50,797 nt of DNA, taken from NCBI GenBank assembly GCA_022361195.1, contig JAKSBJ010000364.1:1-50797 (forward strand), written 5' to 3'. Numbering within the stretch: position 1 is the first letter of the stretch; each line of letters starts with the position of its first letter. The notes under the pieces are model-generated. The model saw nothing but the letters and a program-made list of their open reading frames with translations. It did no database searches and was not told where the DNA came from. Of the stretch, positions 41,816 to 50,449 are shown piece by piece. This DNA is from Flavobacteriales bacterium. Lineage in GTDB: Bacteria; Bacteroidota; Bacteroidia; Flavobacteriales_D; Crocinitomicaceae. A program made the translations under genes and the position numbers.

Positions 41816-43129
41816 ATGAAAAAACTAATTATAACCTATATCGTTTTGTTGAGCGTTCAGTTATTCGCTCAGGTGGTTCCTGCTCCTATAGAGCAAAAAC
41901 ACCAAACTATTTTGCTACAAAACGGAAAAGCCCATATCGGGAATGGTGATTACGTCAACAATGCCGCTGTTGGGATTAAGGATGGAAAAATTTTGTTCGT
42001 CAAAAATGCCTTGACCTATAAAGTTGAAAAAGCTGAATGGGATACGATTATTGACATTAAAGGAAAGCACGTTTATCCTGGCTTTATTGCTCCCAACGTT
42101 ACTTTAGGACTCACTGAAATTGATGCGGTAAAAGCCAGCCGTGATTTTGAGGAGACAGGTACAATCAACCCAAATGTTCGTTCACTCACCTCTTTTAACA
42201 TGGATTCTAAGGTAATGTATACCGTAAGGACGAATGGAGTTTTGGTGTGTCAATCTACTCCTCAGGGTGGTTTAATTTCCGGAACATCCTCTATTATGGC
42301 TTTGGATGGTTGGAATTGGGAAGATGCCGTTTACAAAGCTGATGATGGCGTTCACATTAACTGGCCCAAAAAGTACAGAACCACAGGATGGTGGGCCGAA
42401 CCTGGAGTAAGTGTTGCTAATGATAAGTACGAAGAACTCCGCCAGCAATTGCACGACTTTTTTGCTGCAGCTCAAGCTTATTGTAAAGAGAAAAAACCCT
42501 CTGCTGTTAATTTAAAATATGAAGCCATGCGCGGTGTTTTTAAAGGACAAAAACGTCTCTTTTTACACGCTCAGTTCACTCCTGAAATCAATGATATTAT
42601 TGATTTTAGCCGAAAGTTTAAATTAGCACACCCCGTTTTAGTTGGTGGTTATGATGCGCATCATCTTGCCGATCGTTTAAAAGAGAATAATTTCTCTGTC
42701 ATTCTTCGTAAGCCTCATCAATTACCACTCTTTGAAGATGACTTTCCAAATGCTCCGTACGAACGTCCTTATAAGCTTCAACAAGCCGGAATTTTGTTCT
42801 GCCTGGAAAATTCGGGAGATATGGAAGCGATGAATAGCCGTAACTTATCTTTTTTAGCAGGTACAGCCTGGGCCTATGGTTTAACCGAAGAAGAAGCTGT
42901 TGCAACCATAACCCTAAATACCGCTAAAATTTTAGGAATTGATGATCGTTTAGGTTCGTTGGAAGAAGGAAAAGATGCTACTCTTTTTGTTTCAGATGGA
43001 AATGCTTTGGACATGAAAAGCAATCAGGCCTTTTTAGCAATGGTTAAGGGACGTTTTATCGAACTGGACAATCACCAGATCCAATTATCTAAAAAGTACC
43101 ATAAGAAGTACGGATTAAGTCAACCTTAG
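41816..43129 (+). CDS. Amidohydrolase-family protein with degenerate metal site
   Basis: 437 residues from ATG 41816 (signal peptide to about FAQ-V). Amidohydrolase fold motifs are present at the start and end (IIDIKGKHVYPGFIAPN and LNTAKILGIDDRLGSLEEGKDA), but the HxH after PGFI is absent. It is clearly related to the first half of the preceding protein. It may be an inactive partner or scaffold, which is an inference. It is co-transcribed with 38764-41814. Confidence 0.85.
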   Translation: MKKLIITYIVLLSVQLFAQVVPAPIEQKHQTILLQNGKAHIGNGDYVNNAAVGIKDGKILFVKNALTYKVEKAEWDTIIDIKGKHVYPGFIAPNVTLGLTEIDAVKASRDFEETGTINPNVRSLTSFNMDSKVMYTVRTNGVLVCQSTPQGGLISGTSSIMALDGWNWEDAVYKADDGVHINWPKKYRTTGWWAEPGVSVANDKYEELRQQLHDFFAAAQAYCKEKKPSAVNLKYEAMRGVFKGQKRLFLHAQFTPEINDIIDFSRKFKLAHPVLVGGYDAHHLADRLKENNFSVILRKPHQLPLFEDDFPNAPYERPYKLQQAGILFCLENSGDMEAMNSRNLSFLAGTAWAYGLTEEEAVATITLNTAKILGIDDRLGSLEEGKDATLFVSDGNALDMKSNQAFLAMVKGRFIELDNHQIQLSKKYHKKYGLSQP

Positions 43130-43134
43130 GAATT

Positions 43135-43611
43135 CTATTTCGCCAACCAATCTTCCAGAGCATTTCGGATTAAGTCTCCCTCGTAACCTTTTGAATTGAG
43201 GTAACGCTGTAATTTCACTCTCAACTTCCATGGATCTTTTTCGGTAGAGAGTTGTACCTTCTTTTCAACCAATTCGGAAAGTGTTTGTAGATATTCCTCC
43301 TCCTCTATTTCTTCCATTCCAGAACGGATAGAATAATCGGAGATATTTTTTTGCTTAAGGTGTAAACGAATTTTGTTCCGTCCCCATTTCTTTATTCTGA
43401 ATTTACCACTGACAAATGCCTTGGCAAAACGTTCTTCGTTGAGGAAATTATTGCTGATCAAGTCTGCAATTAGAATATCTGTATGCTCATAATCCATTCG
43501 CCAGTTTTTACACTTATCGCGAATTTCTTGTGCGCAACGTTCCTGATAAGCACAATATGCTTCAAGTTTTTGCCGGGCTTCAAGTAGTGAATATTTCGGC
43601 TTTGTGTCCAA
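43135..43611 (-). CDS. recX: Regulatory protein RecX
   Basis: 158 residues, all helical, with the RecX three-helix repeats (RCAQEIRDKCKNWRMD, ISNNFLNEERFAKAFV, WGRNKIRLHLKQKNIS). RecX modulates RecA filament growth. It is convergent with the amidohydrolase gene and 7 bp downstream of rng. Confidence 0.93.
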   Translation of the reverse strand: MDTKPKYSLLEARQKLEAYCAYQERCAQEIRDKCKNWRMDYEHTDILIADLISNNFLNEERFAKAFVSGKFRIKKWGRNKIRLHLKQKNISDYSIRSGMEEIEEEEYLQTLSELVEKKVQLSTEKDPWKLRVKLQRYLNSKGYEGDLIRNALEDWLAK

Positions 43612-43618
43612 GAAAAAA

Positions 43619-45175
43619 TTAGATATTAATAACCTTTTGGTCTTTATCCAGGAACTTATATTCCATCAAATGGTTGGTATTGTCCCCAACTACCTTAACC
43701 CATTTTTTAAACTTCATGAACCACTTCATTTGGTGTGATGACATGAGTCCCTTTTTGAAATAACCTTCCAAATACGGATGAACAACTAAGGTAACCTTCT
43801 TTTCACCCTTATCCAATACCAAATAATTTAAGGCATTTTCAATTTCATCTGCAAGCATAATGGATGCCTGAACTTTTCCAGTTCCATCACAAGTAGGACA
43901 AACCTCAGAAGTTTCAATATCCGTTACCGGACGAACTCTTTGACGAGTGATCTCTACCACTCCAAATTTAGATGGCGGAATAATACTGTGTTTCGCTCTG
44001 TCTTGCTTTAAATGCGTTTTCAGCGCTTCATACAACTTTTTATTATTCTCCTTCTTATGCATATCGATAAAATCGACGCATATAATTCCACCCATATCAC
44101 GCAATCTCAAAACCCGAGCCAACTCTTCAGCCGCCTCTAAATTCACCGCAATTGCATTTTCTTCCTGTGTATCGTTTTTCTTGCTTCGGTTACCACTGTT
44201 TACATCCACCACGTGCATGGCTTCGGTATGTTCAATGATCAAATATCCACCACTTGCCATTGGAACCTTTTTTCCAAACAGCATTTTAATCTGCTTGTTT
44301 ACTCCAAATGCTTCAAAAATGTCACTACGCCCTTTATACGCTTTTAGAATATCCACCTTTGCAGGAGCAATCAGTTGAACGTACTCCTTCATTTCATTGA
44401 GAAGTTCGGGATCGTTAACATGGATTTTAGTGAATTTATCATTGAGTGTATCCCTCAACAAAGAAGATGCACGATTTAATTCTCCCAACACTCTTTTTGG
44501 CGGTCGGGCATTTTTTAAGTTTTTGTGCATTTTTCTCCAACGGTCCAAAAGATCTTTTAAATCCGCATCAATTTCGGAGATCTTTTTATTCTTGGCAACC
44601 GTTCGGATAATAACCCCAAAGTTTTTGGGAAGAATACTTTTAATGATATCGCGGAGACGATCTCTTTCTTCGTAATCCTTAATTTTTTGTGAGATCGAAA
44701 TTTTGTTGGAAAAAGGAACCAATACAATAAACCTTCCCGCCAAAGTTACTTCCGAACTTAATCGGGGTCCTTTTGATGAAATAGGCTCCTTGGCTACCTG
44801 TACCAATACATCACGTGAGGTGGAAAGAACTTCATTAATCTTTCCATCTTTTTTGATGTCTTGTTCGGATTTAAAATAGAGCAAATCTGCCACATTTTGC
44901 TTCCCTTTCAAGGTATCCTGTGTAAACTTATCCAGTGATTTAAACTGAGGACCAAGGTCGAGGTAATGCAAAAAAGCATCTTTCTCATACCCCACATTGA
45001 CGAATGAAGCATTCAAACTAGGAACAACTTTACGTACTTTTCCCAGGTAGATATCGCCCACAGCAAAATCTGTATTCCCCTTTTCTTCGTGAAGTTCAAT
45101 TAACTTCCCCTCACGCATTAGAGCAATCCAAATTGTACCGTCAGGCTTCGATTTGACAATAAGCTCTAAACTCAC
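43619..45175 (-). CDS. rng: Ribonuclease G / Rne-Rng family
   Basis: 518 residues, starting with GTG. S1 domain about 37-125 (VGDIYLGKVRKVVPSLNASFVNVGYEKDAFLHY), catalytic region with VDVNSGN (first Asp), then ICVDFIDM (second Asp). The Zn-link motif CPTCDGTGK is about 440. No long C-terminal scaffold region like RNase E is present. It processes rRNA and decays mRNA. The upstream region contains the small gene at 45352. Confidence 0.95.
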   Translation of the reverse strand: MSLELIVKSKPDGTIWIALMREGKLIELHEEKGNTDFAVGDIYLGKVRKVVPSLNASFVNVGYEKDAFLHYLDLGPQFKSLDKFTQDTLKGKQNVADLLYFKSEQDIKKDGKINEVLSTSRDVLVQVAKEPISSKGPRLSSEVTLAGRFIVLVPFSNKISISQKIKDYEERDRLRDIIKSILPKNFGVIIRTVAKNKKISEIDADLKDLLDRWRKMHKNLKNARPPKRVLGELNRASSLLRDTLNDKFTKIHVNDPELLNEMKEYVQLIAPAKVDILKAYKGRSDIFEAFGVNKQIKMLFGKKVPMASGGYLIIEHTEAMHVVDVNSGNRSKKNDTQEENAIAVNLEAAEELARVLRLRDMGGIICVDFIDMHKKENNKKLYEALKTHLKQDRAKHSIIPPSKFGVVEITRQRVRPVTDIETSEVCPTCDGTGKVQASIMLADEIENALNYLVLDKGEKKVTLVVHPYLEGYFKKGLMSSHQMKWFMKFKKWVKVVGDNTNHLMEYKFLDKDQKVINI

Positions 45176-45203
45176 AATATTTTTTTAATTCTTTAAACGA
45201 AGA

Positions 45204-45234
45204 AAACCTAACAGCCTAACAAACTGTTAAGTTT
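45204..45234 (-). terminator. Possible weak terminator
   Basis: Arms 45204-45214 and 45224-45234 pair with one mismatch; on the minus strand the hairpin is followed by TTTT. It could end the small ribosomal-peptide transcript before rng. Confidence 0.3.
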
Positions 45235-45351
45235 CATTCAATCATATGCATCCACAATCAGGATTTTCCCTGCAGGATATCATTACGAAAGCAGAATAGA
45301 ATAGAGAAGGGTGTAACCACCCCTTTTAGTCTCTTTAAATAAAAGACCTAT

Positions 45352-45444
45352 CTATTTTTTCTTCTTGTGTCTGTTTTTACGAAGCCGCTTCTTTCTCTTG
45401 TGAGTCGACATTTTATGTCTTTTTCTTTTTTTACCGCTTGGCAT
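45352..45444 (-). CDS. 30-residue AURKAIP1/COX24-type ribosome-associated peptide
   Basis: The frame encodes MPSGKKRKRHK, MSTHKRKKRLRKN, RHKKKK: 30 residues, more than half Lys or Arg. This is the conserved AURKAIP1/COX24-domain peptide of Bacteroidota, related to mitochondrial ribosomal protein mS38. It is too short to be found by usual length cut-offs. It sits between the HU gene terminator (45481-45508) and rng. Recognition rests on composition and on the well-known N-terminus MPSGKKRKRHK. Confidence 0.85.
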   Translation of the reverse strand: MPSGKKRKRHKMSTHKRKKRLRKNRHKKKK

Positions 45445-45480
45445 AAAAAATCAATTTAATTTTATAATACTTTATTATAT

Positions 45481-45508
45481 AAAAAACTTCCTGAAATTCA
45501 GGAAGTTT
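45481..45508 (-). terminator. Rho-independent terminator of the HU gene
   Basis: An 11-bp perfect stem (45484-45494 with 45498-45508), 3-nt loop, and on the minus strand a T-run after the stem. It lies 64 bp past the HU stop. Confidence 0.85.
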
Positions 45509-45571
45509 AGTAATCTCTTCACTTTAATTGGATGGCAAAGATATAAAAACAATTATTTTTTTACAAATAAC

Positions 45572-45862
45572 TTATTTTACAGCCACTTTTTCTTTTACTT
45601 CCTCAACGAAAGTTTTTGCCGGTTTAAAGGCAGGGATGTTATGAGCCGGGATAATAATTGACTCATTTTTAGAAATATTTCTTCCAGTTTTTTCAGCTCG
45701 CTCTTTCACGATAAAAGATCCAAACCCTCTTAGATAAACGTTGTTTCCGTTAGTCAAGGATGTTTTCACTGAATTCATGAAAGCTTCTACTGTAGCTTGC
45801 ACTGCAACCTTTTCAATTCCTGTCTTATCGGAAATCTCAGAAACGATATCTGCTTTAGTCAT
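45572..45862 (-). CDS. HU-family DNA-binding protein
   Basis: 96 residues from ATG 45862. It starts MTKADIVSEISDKTG and has the beta-arm region GFGSFIVKERAEKTGRNI, then IPAFKPAKTFVEEVKEK. The longer frame to 45928 would place coding sequence over the promoter box at 45897-45904. It is the nucleoid protein HU, divergent from mutY, in the usual Flavobacteriales order. Confidence 0.93.
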   Translation of the reverse strand: MTKADIVSEISDKTGIEKVAVQATVEAFMNSVKTSLTNGNNVYLRGFGSFIVKERAEKTGRNISKNESIIIPAHNIPAFKPAKTFVEEVKEKVAVK

Positions 45863-45896
45863 AACGTGTATTTTTAATCTTTTTTGTAAATCGCTG

Positions 45897-45904
45897 CAAA
45901 AATA
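45897..45904 (-). promoter_or_regulatory. -7 promoter box TATTTTTG of the HU gene
   Basis: Perfect TAnnTTTG on the minus strand, 34 bp before the HU ATG. Confidence 0.5.
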
Positions 45905-45962
45905 ATTGTTATTCTTTGAACTACTCATAACAATTAGTCAGAACTTTGTTTTTTTTATACAA

Positions 45963-47000
45963 ATGCCTAGTTTTTCAATATTAATCCAGAATTGGTATAG
46001 ACAAAATCAGCGTGATCTGCCATGGAGGAAGTCCCGAGATCCTTATAAAATTTGGATTTCGGAAGTTATTCTGCAACAGACTCGTATAGAACAGGGCCTG
46101 TCCTATTACCTAAAATTCACCGAAAATTTTCCTCAAGTAACCGATTTGGCTGATGCCGAAGAAGATCATGTCTTAAACTTATGGCAAGGATTAGGTTATT
46201 ATAGTAGAGCAAGAAACATGCATGCTGCCGCCAAACACATTACCGATGAGTTTAATGGTATCTTTCCGACCAGCTACACTGATATACGTTCTTTAAAGGG
46301 AGTTGGAGATTATACTGCAGCGGCTATTGCCTCTATTGCCTATAATTTACCCTATGCGGTAGTTGACGGAAACGTTTATCGTTTTTTGGGACGCTATTTA
46401 GCTATTAGCACTCCTATTGACAGTGGTGCAGGGAAAAAGGAATTTGCCGAAGCAGCAGCTTTATTATTAGATACCAATGAGCCTGGCACACACAACCAAG
46501 CCATGATGGAAATTGGGGCCTTAGTTTGTACCCCTAAAAATCCTAACTGCCCTCAATGTCCGGTAAATGAGAGTTGCATGGCTTATGAAAAAGGAAATCA
46601 ACTGGATTTTCCTGTAAAAGCGAAAAAGACCAAAGTTCGTAATCGATTTATCAATTACCTGGTCATTCATGACGGTCAGCAACTCATTATTAAAAAACGA
46701 AGTAAAAAAGGTATTTGGCAGGGCTTATATGATTTTCCTGAAATTGAATATGAAAGCAATGAAGCTCCTAAACCTGAGGATCTGGAAAAAAGAGGAATTG
46801 CCGACTTACGTTACGATGGAGAATTCACCCATATCCTCTCTCATCAAAAAATTCTGGCAAAGTTCTGGTTAGCAAGCGTCAAAGAGCTAAAAGTGAATAA
46901 AGGAGAGCAAATTATCCCTTTAGAAAACTTAGAAGACTTCCCTATGCCCCAACTGTTAATAAGATATCTCGAATCCTCCTCCTTTTTCAAAGGAGATTAG
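45963..47000 (+). CDS. mutY: A/G-specific adenine glycosylase MutY
   Basis: 345 residues from ATG 45963; the open frame from 45906 covers the promoter. Catalytic Glu34 (SEVILQQT) and Asp135 (VVDGNVYR), the HhH GVGDYTAAA, and the [4Fe-4S] cysteines 189, 196, 199 and 205 (C-x6-C-x2-C-x5-C) are all present. The C-terminal NUDIX-like domain (KKGIWQGLYDFPEIE) reads 8-oxoG. It removes A opposite 8-oxoG. Confidence 0.96.
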   Translation: MPSFSILIQNWYRQNQRDLPWRKSRDPYKIWISEVILQQTRIEQGLSYYLKFTENFPQVTDLADAEEDHVLNLWQGLGYYSRARNMHAAAKHITDEFNGIFPTSYTDIRSLKGVGDYTAAAIASIAYNLPYAVVDGNVYRFLGRYLAISTPIDSGAGKKEFAEAAALLLDTNEPGTHNQAMMEIGALVCTPKNPNCPQCPVNESCMAYEKGNQLDFPVKAKKTKVRNRFINYLVIHDGQQLIIKKRSKKGIWQGLYDFPEIEYESNEAPKPEDLEKRGIADLRYDGEFTHILSHQKILAKFWLASVKELKVNKGEQIIPLENLEDFPMPQLLIRYLESSSFFKGD

Positions 47001-47001
47001 C

Positions 47002-47009
47002 TATATTTG
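47002..47009 (+). promoter_or_regulatory. -7 promoter box TATATTTG of ssb
   Basis: Perfect TAnnTTTG directly after the mutY stop, 21 bp before the ssb ATG. It overlaps the alternative start at 47007 and rules it out. Confidence 0.65.
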
Positions 47010-47030
47010 TTTAAAAGGAAAGCAATAAAA

Positions 47031-47477
47031 ATGGCAGGAAGTGTTAATAAGGTGATTTTAATCGGAAATCTGGGAAAAGATCCGGAAGTTCGGTATTTGG
47101 AAAGTGGAGTCCCTGTTGCTAATTTTCCGATAGCTACATCGGAGACCTTTAAAGATCGTAATACTGGTGAGCGAAGAGAGGTGACAGACTGGCACAACAT
47201 TGTTTTATGGAGAGGATTAGCCGAAGTGGCTGAAAAGTACCTTAAAAAAGGCATGAAGGTGTATGTAGAGGGTAAATTGAAAACTCGTTCATGGGTAGAT
47301 GAAAATAATCAAACCCGTTACACAACTGAGGTGGTTGGTGATCAAATGACGATGTTAAGTCGTTTGGAAAATGATGCAAACCAAGCCAACAACTATCCCC
47401 CATCTGTTGAAAACAAAAAAATGGAATCCACCAGTCAGGATTTAAGTCCTGAAGAAGATGACGATCTGCCTTTTTAG
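47031..47477 (+). CDS. ssb: Single-stranded DNA-binding protein
   Basis: 148 residues. OB-fold start [22 protein letters not shown], then the acidic tail EEDDDLPF that binds partner proteins. It is in the normal position between mutY and gldE, but with its own promoter. Confidence 0.96.
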   Translation: MAGSVNKVILIGNLGKDPEVRYLESGVPVANFPIATSETFKDRNTGERREVTDWHNIVLWRGLAEVAEKYLKKGMKVYVEGKLKTRSWVDENNQTRYTTEVVGDQMTMLSRLENDANQANNYPPSVENKKMESTSQDLSPEEDDDLPF

Positions 47478-47486
47478 ATTGATTGA

Positions 47487-48830
47487 ATGGAAAATTTTAG
47501 TTCTTTCACCTTCTTAAGTATCCAATGGGAGACAGCCTTGTTCCCGGTTGTTTTCTCCTCTATCATTTTGCTTTTATTATTGATGGCATCTGCTCTGGTT
47601 TCAGGGTCGGAGGTAGCCTTTTTCTCTCTTTCACCCAATGAAAAGGAAGATTTAAGTAGTCGTAAGGGACGTTCGCCCCAAACCGCTTTAAGCCTATTAG
47701 AAAAGCCCAAGGAGTTGTTGGCCATCATTCTCATAGCAAACAACTTCATCAATGTCGCTATCATTATCATATCCTCATATCTCTCTAATCTATTATTGAG
47801 CCCAGACGAAATTGGTGTTTACGCCAAGTTTATCATTGACGTGGTTTTAATCACTTTTGTTCTACTCTTATTTGGTGAGGTAATTCCAAAAATATACGCT
47901 GCAAAACACGGTCCAAGGGTTAGTGTTTTAATGGCCTTGCCACTTTATTACCTTTCACGAACTTTTCCTTTTAGTTTATTGAAAAGAGGCTTGGTAAAAG
48001 GGACCTCAGCTTTGAGTAGTTTTTTGGGAAAAAAGAAAAGTATCAATGTTTCAACGGATGAATTGGAACAAGCTTTGGAACTTACTAAAGCTGAGGATGA
48101 GGATCACAAAATCTTAGAAGGGATAGTCAAATTTGGACATAAGGATGTAAAACAAATCATGAAAGCTCGTATTGACGTTTTGGCCTTTCAGGCAGATACA
48201 TCTTACCAAGAAATCTATCAACAAATCGTCGAATCGGGTTATTCAAGAATCCCGGTTTATGGTGAGTCCTTTGACAAGATTGAAGGAATATTGTATGTCA
48301 AAGACTTACTTCCCCATATTGACGCCGACCCTGACTTTAAATGGCAGGATTTATTGCGTGAGCCTTATTTTGTCCCGGAGAACAAAAAGATTGATGATTT
48401 GTTAAAGAGTTTTCAGGAACAACGTATGCACATGGCTATTGTCGTTGATGAATACGGAGGAACATCAGGTATTGTGACGCTAGAAGACATATTAGAAGAG
48501 ATTGTGGGAGACATATCTGATGAATTTGATGAGGAAGATTTGGTTTATTCCAAATTGGATGATTTCAATTACGTTTTTGAAGGAAAAACTGCTTTAATTG
48601 ATATGTATCGGGTAATGGATATAGATGGAGAACCTTTTGAGGAAGCTAAATCTGAATCGGACACCATTGCTGGATTTATTATTGAGCAAGCTGGGAAGAT
48701 TTTAAAAAAGAACGAGCGCGTAACCTTCCACAATTATACCTTTATAGTGGAAGCAGCCGATAACCGAAAAGTAAAGCGGGTAAAGGTTAGCATGTCACCT
48801 AAAGAAAATGAAACAATACATGAAGTTTAA
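47487..48830 (+). CDS. gldE: Gliding motility-associated protein GldE (CNNM/CorC type)
   Basis: 447 residues. N-terminal CNNM/DUF21 membrane domain with helices about 18-40, 75-95 and 112-133 (SGSEVAFFSLSPNE, LLFGEVIPKIYAAKHG), then a CBS pair (about 225-345, MAIVVDEYGGTSGIVTLEDILEE) and a C-terminal CorC/HlyC domain. GldE is a known partner of gldD in gliding Bacteroidota. It starts 9 bp after ssb and overlaps gldD. Confidence 0.95.
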   Translation: MENFSSFTFLSIQWETALFPVVFSSIILLLLLMASALVSGSEVAFFSLSPNEKEDLSSRKGRSPQTALSLLEKPKELLAIILIANNFINVAIIIISSYLSNLLLSPDEIGVYAKFIIDVVLITFVLLLFGEVIPKIYAAKHGPRVSVLMALPLYYLSRTFPFSLLKRGLVKGTSALSSFLGKKKSINVSTDELEQALELTKAEDEDHKILEGIVKFGHKDVKQIMKARIDVLAFQADTSYQEIYQQIVESGYSRIPVYGESFDKIEGILYVKDLLPHIDADPDFKWQDLLREPYFVPENKKIDDLLKSFQEQRMHMAIVVDEYGGTSGIVTLEDILEEIVGDISDEFDEEDLVYSKLDDFNYVFEGKTALIDMYRVMDIDGEPFEEAKSESDTIAGFIIEQAGKILKKNERVTFHNYTFIVEAADNRKVKRVKVSMSPKENETIHEV

Positions 48831-49419
48831 GTTTTTATCGGGTATTATCGTCTTTTCAGTTTTGTTTATGACCACCTCTTGCGAAGAGGAGGATAACTAT
48901 TATCCTAAACCACGTGGTTTTCTACGAATGGATTTTCCAGAGCGTGAGTTTGTCACTTTTGACGAAGGTTGTCCCTTTAGTTTTGAGGTTCCTAAGTACT
49001 TTACAGTTGAAAAAAAAGATAGCAATTGTAATGCAGACATCTATATTGAGCGATTCAATGCATCCATGTTTTTAACCTACATCCCGGTAGACACTAACTT
49101 GATGATGAACATTGAATATTCACGTAAATTGGTTTACGACCACAGTATTAAAGCCGATGCGATTGAAGAATTGGTCATAGCAGATTCTGATCACCGTAGA
49201 TACGGATTAAAATATAACATCAAGGGAGACGCGGCTTCTCTCTACCAATTTTATTTAACGGATAGTACAGACCATTTTTTGAGAGGTGCCCTTTATTTTA
49301 ATTCTGCTCCCAATTATGATAGTCTAAAGCCAAGCTTGGACTATGTTGTAGAAGATATTGATCATCTCATTGAAACCGTCCGCTGGAAAGAAGATAGTTC
49401 AAACAATGAACCTAACTAG
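48820..49419 (+). CDS. gldD: Gliding motility lipoprotein GldD
   Basis: 199 residues from ATG 48820 (an ATG at 48808 is also possible). Lipobox TTSC (Cys21). Signature YYPKPRGFLRMDFPE shortly after the lipid anchor. GldD is required for gliding in Flavobacterium. It overlaps gldE by 11 bp and the kinase gene by 14 bp. Confidence 0.95.
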   Translation: MKFKFLSGIIVFSVLFMTTSCEEEDNYYPKPRGFLRMDFPEREFVTFDEGCPFSFEVPKYFTVEKKDSNCNADIYIERFNASMFLTYIPVDTNLMMNIEYSRKLVYDHSIKADAIEELVIADSDHRRYGLKYNIKGDAASLYQFYLTDSTDHFLRGALYFNSAPNYDSLKPSLDYVVEDIDHLIETVRWKEDSSNNEPN

Positions 49420-50449
49420 ACCCATACACATTCTCTTATTAGGGAGTACAGCAGTTGGCTTACTGATTTTGGCTGCTTTACTCATCTTTCAAGCAACTTA
49501 CGACACCAACTTTGGTCAATGGACACTAATTGTCATTCCTCTTATAGGTTTTGCCACCTCCTATTTGATTTTTTACTTCCTGGTTGAAGCTTTCATCAAT
49601 AAAAAGATTAAAGTTATTTACCGCATTATTTCTAATAAGAAACTGAATTCAGACAAGAAGAAAGAGTTTAGTTTAACGGATAATACTTTGGCCCAATTGA
49701 CCAAAGACACACAGGAGTGGGCAGCAACCCAAAAGGCTCAAATTACTCAGCTAGAGGCTCAGGCCGAATTCCGAAAGGAGTTTTTAGGAAATTTAGCGCA
49801 TGAGCTAAAAACTCCTGTATTTAGTATTCAAGGGTATGTACTCACTCTTTTGGAAGGTGGTTTGGAAGATGAAAATGTCAACCGTCAATTTTTAGAAAGG
49901 GCATTGAGTGGGGTTGATCGAATTACAACTTTATTAGAAGACTTGGATGATATTGCTCGTTTTGAAAGCGATCGATTTAATTTAAAAATCACCAAGTTTG
50001 ATATTGTTGCCCTAACCAAAGACACCTTTAATCAATTGGCTTCAAAGGCAGACCAGAAACAGATCAACTTTGAATTTAATAAGGAGTATACGCCAATCAT
50101 TGTCAAAGGCGATAAAGGCAAAATTGCACAGGTTTTAACCAATTTAGTTTCTAACTCTATTTCTTACGGAACTGAAGAGGGTACTACCACCGTTCGTTTT
50201 CACGCTCTGGCAAAAAATCAAATTTTAGTTGAAGTAGCCGATAATGGTGTCGGAATGGATGAAAAACATTTTCCACGTTTGTTTGAACGATTTTATCGTG
50301 TGGATAAAAGCCGTGAACGAAATGTTGGCGGGTCGGGCTTAGGGCTGGCCATTGTTAAACATATTGTTGAGGCTCACGGGCAAACCATAAATGTCCGTTC
50401 TACTGAAGGAATTGGATCTACCTTCTCATTTACACTAGAAAAAGCTTAA
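49406..50449 (+). CDS. PhoR-like membrane sensor histidine kinase
   Basis: 347 residues from ATG 49406. Two membrane helices (about 9-26 and 37-58) with a short periplasmic loop, no HAMP, a coiled coil, then the H-box LAHELKTPVFSI (His132), LVSNSISYG, DNGVGMD, LFERFYRV and GGSGLGL. It resembles PhoR-type kinases. No response regulator gene is in the window. It overlaps gldD by 14 bp, so it may be in the gld operon. Confidence 0.92.
   Translation: MNLTRPIHILLLGSTAVGLLILAALLIFQATYDTNFGQWTLIVIPLIGFATSYLIFYFLVEAFINKKIKVIYRIISNKKLNSDKKKEFSLTDNTLAQLTKDTQEWAATQKAQITQLEAQAEFRKEFLGNLAHELKTPVFSIQGYVLTLLEGGLEDENVNRQFLERALSGVDRITTLLEDLDDIARFESDRFNLKITKFDIVALTKDTFNQLASKADQKQINFEFNKEYTPIIVKGDKGKIAQVLTNLVSNSISYGTEEGTTTVRFHALAKNQILVEVADNGVGMDEKHFPRLFERFYRVDKSRERNVGGSGLGLAIVKHIVEAHGQTINVRSTEGIGSTFSFTLEKA

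Noticed and set aside
43947..44378. Plus-strand open frame of 143 codons
   Set aside because: Antisense to the catalytic part of RNase G; the Cys- and Ser-rich translation is a typical shadow.
45906..45962. Extended N-terminus of MutY
   Set aside because: The extra residues are hydrophobic and encoded in the HU/mutY promoter region; MutY homologs start near residue 1 of the ATG 45963 product.
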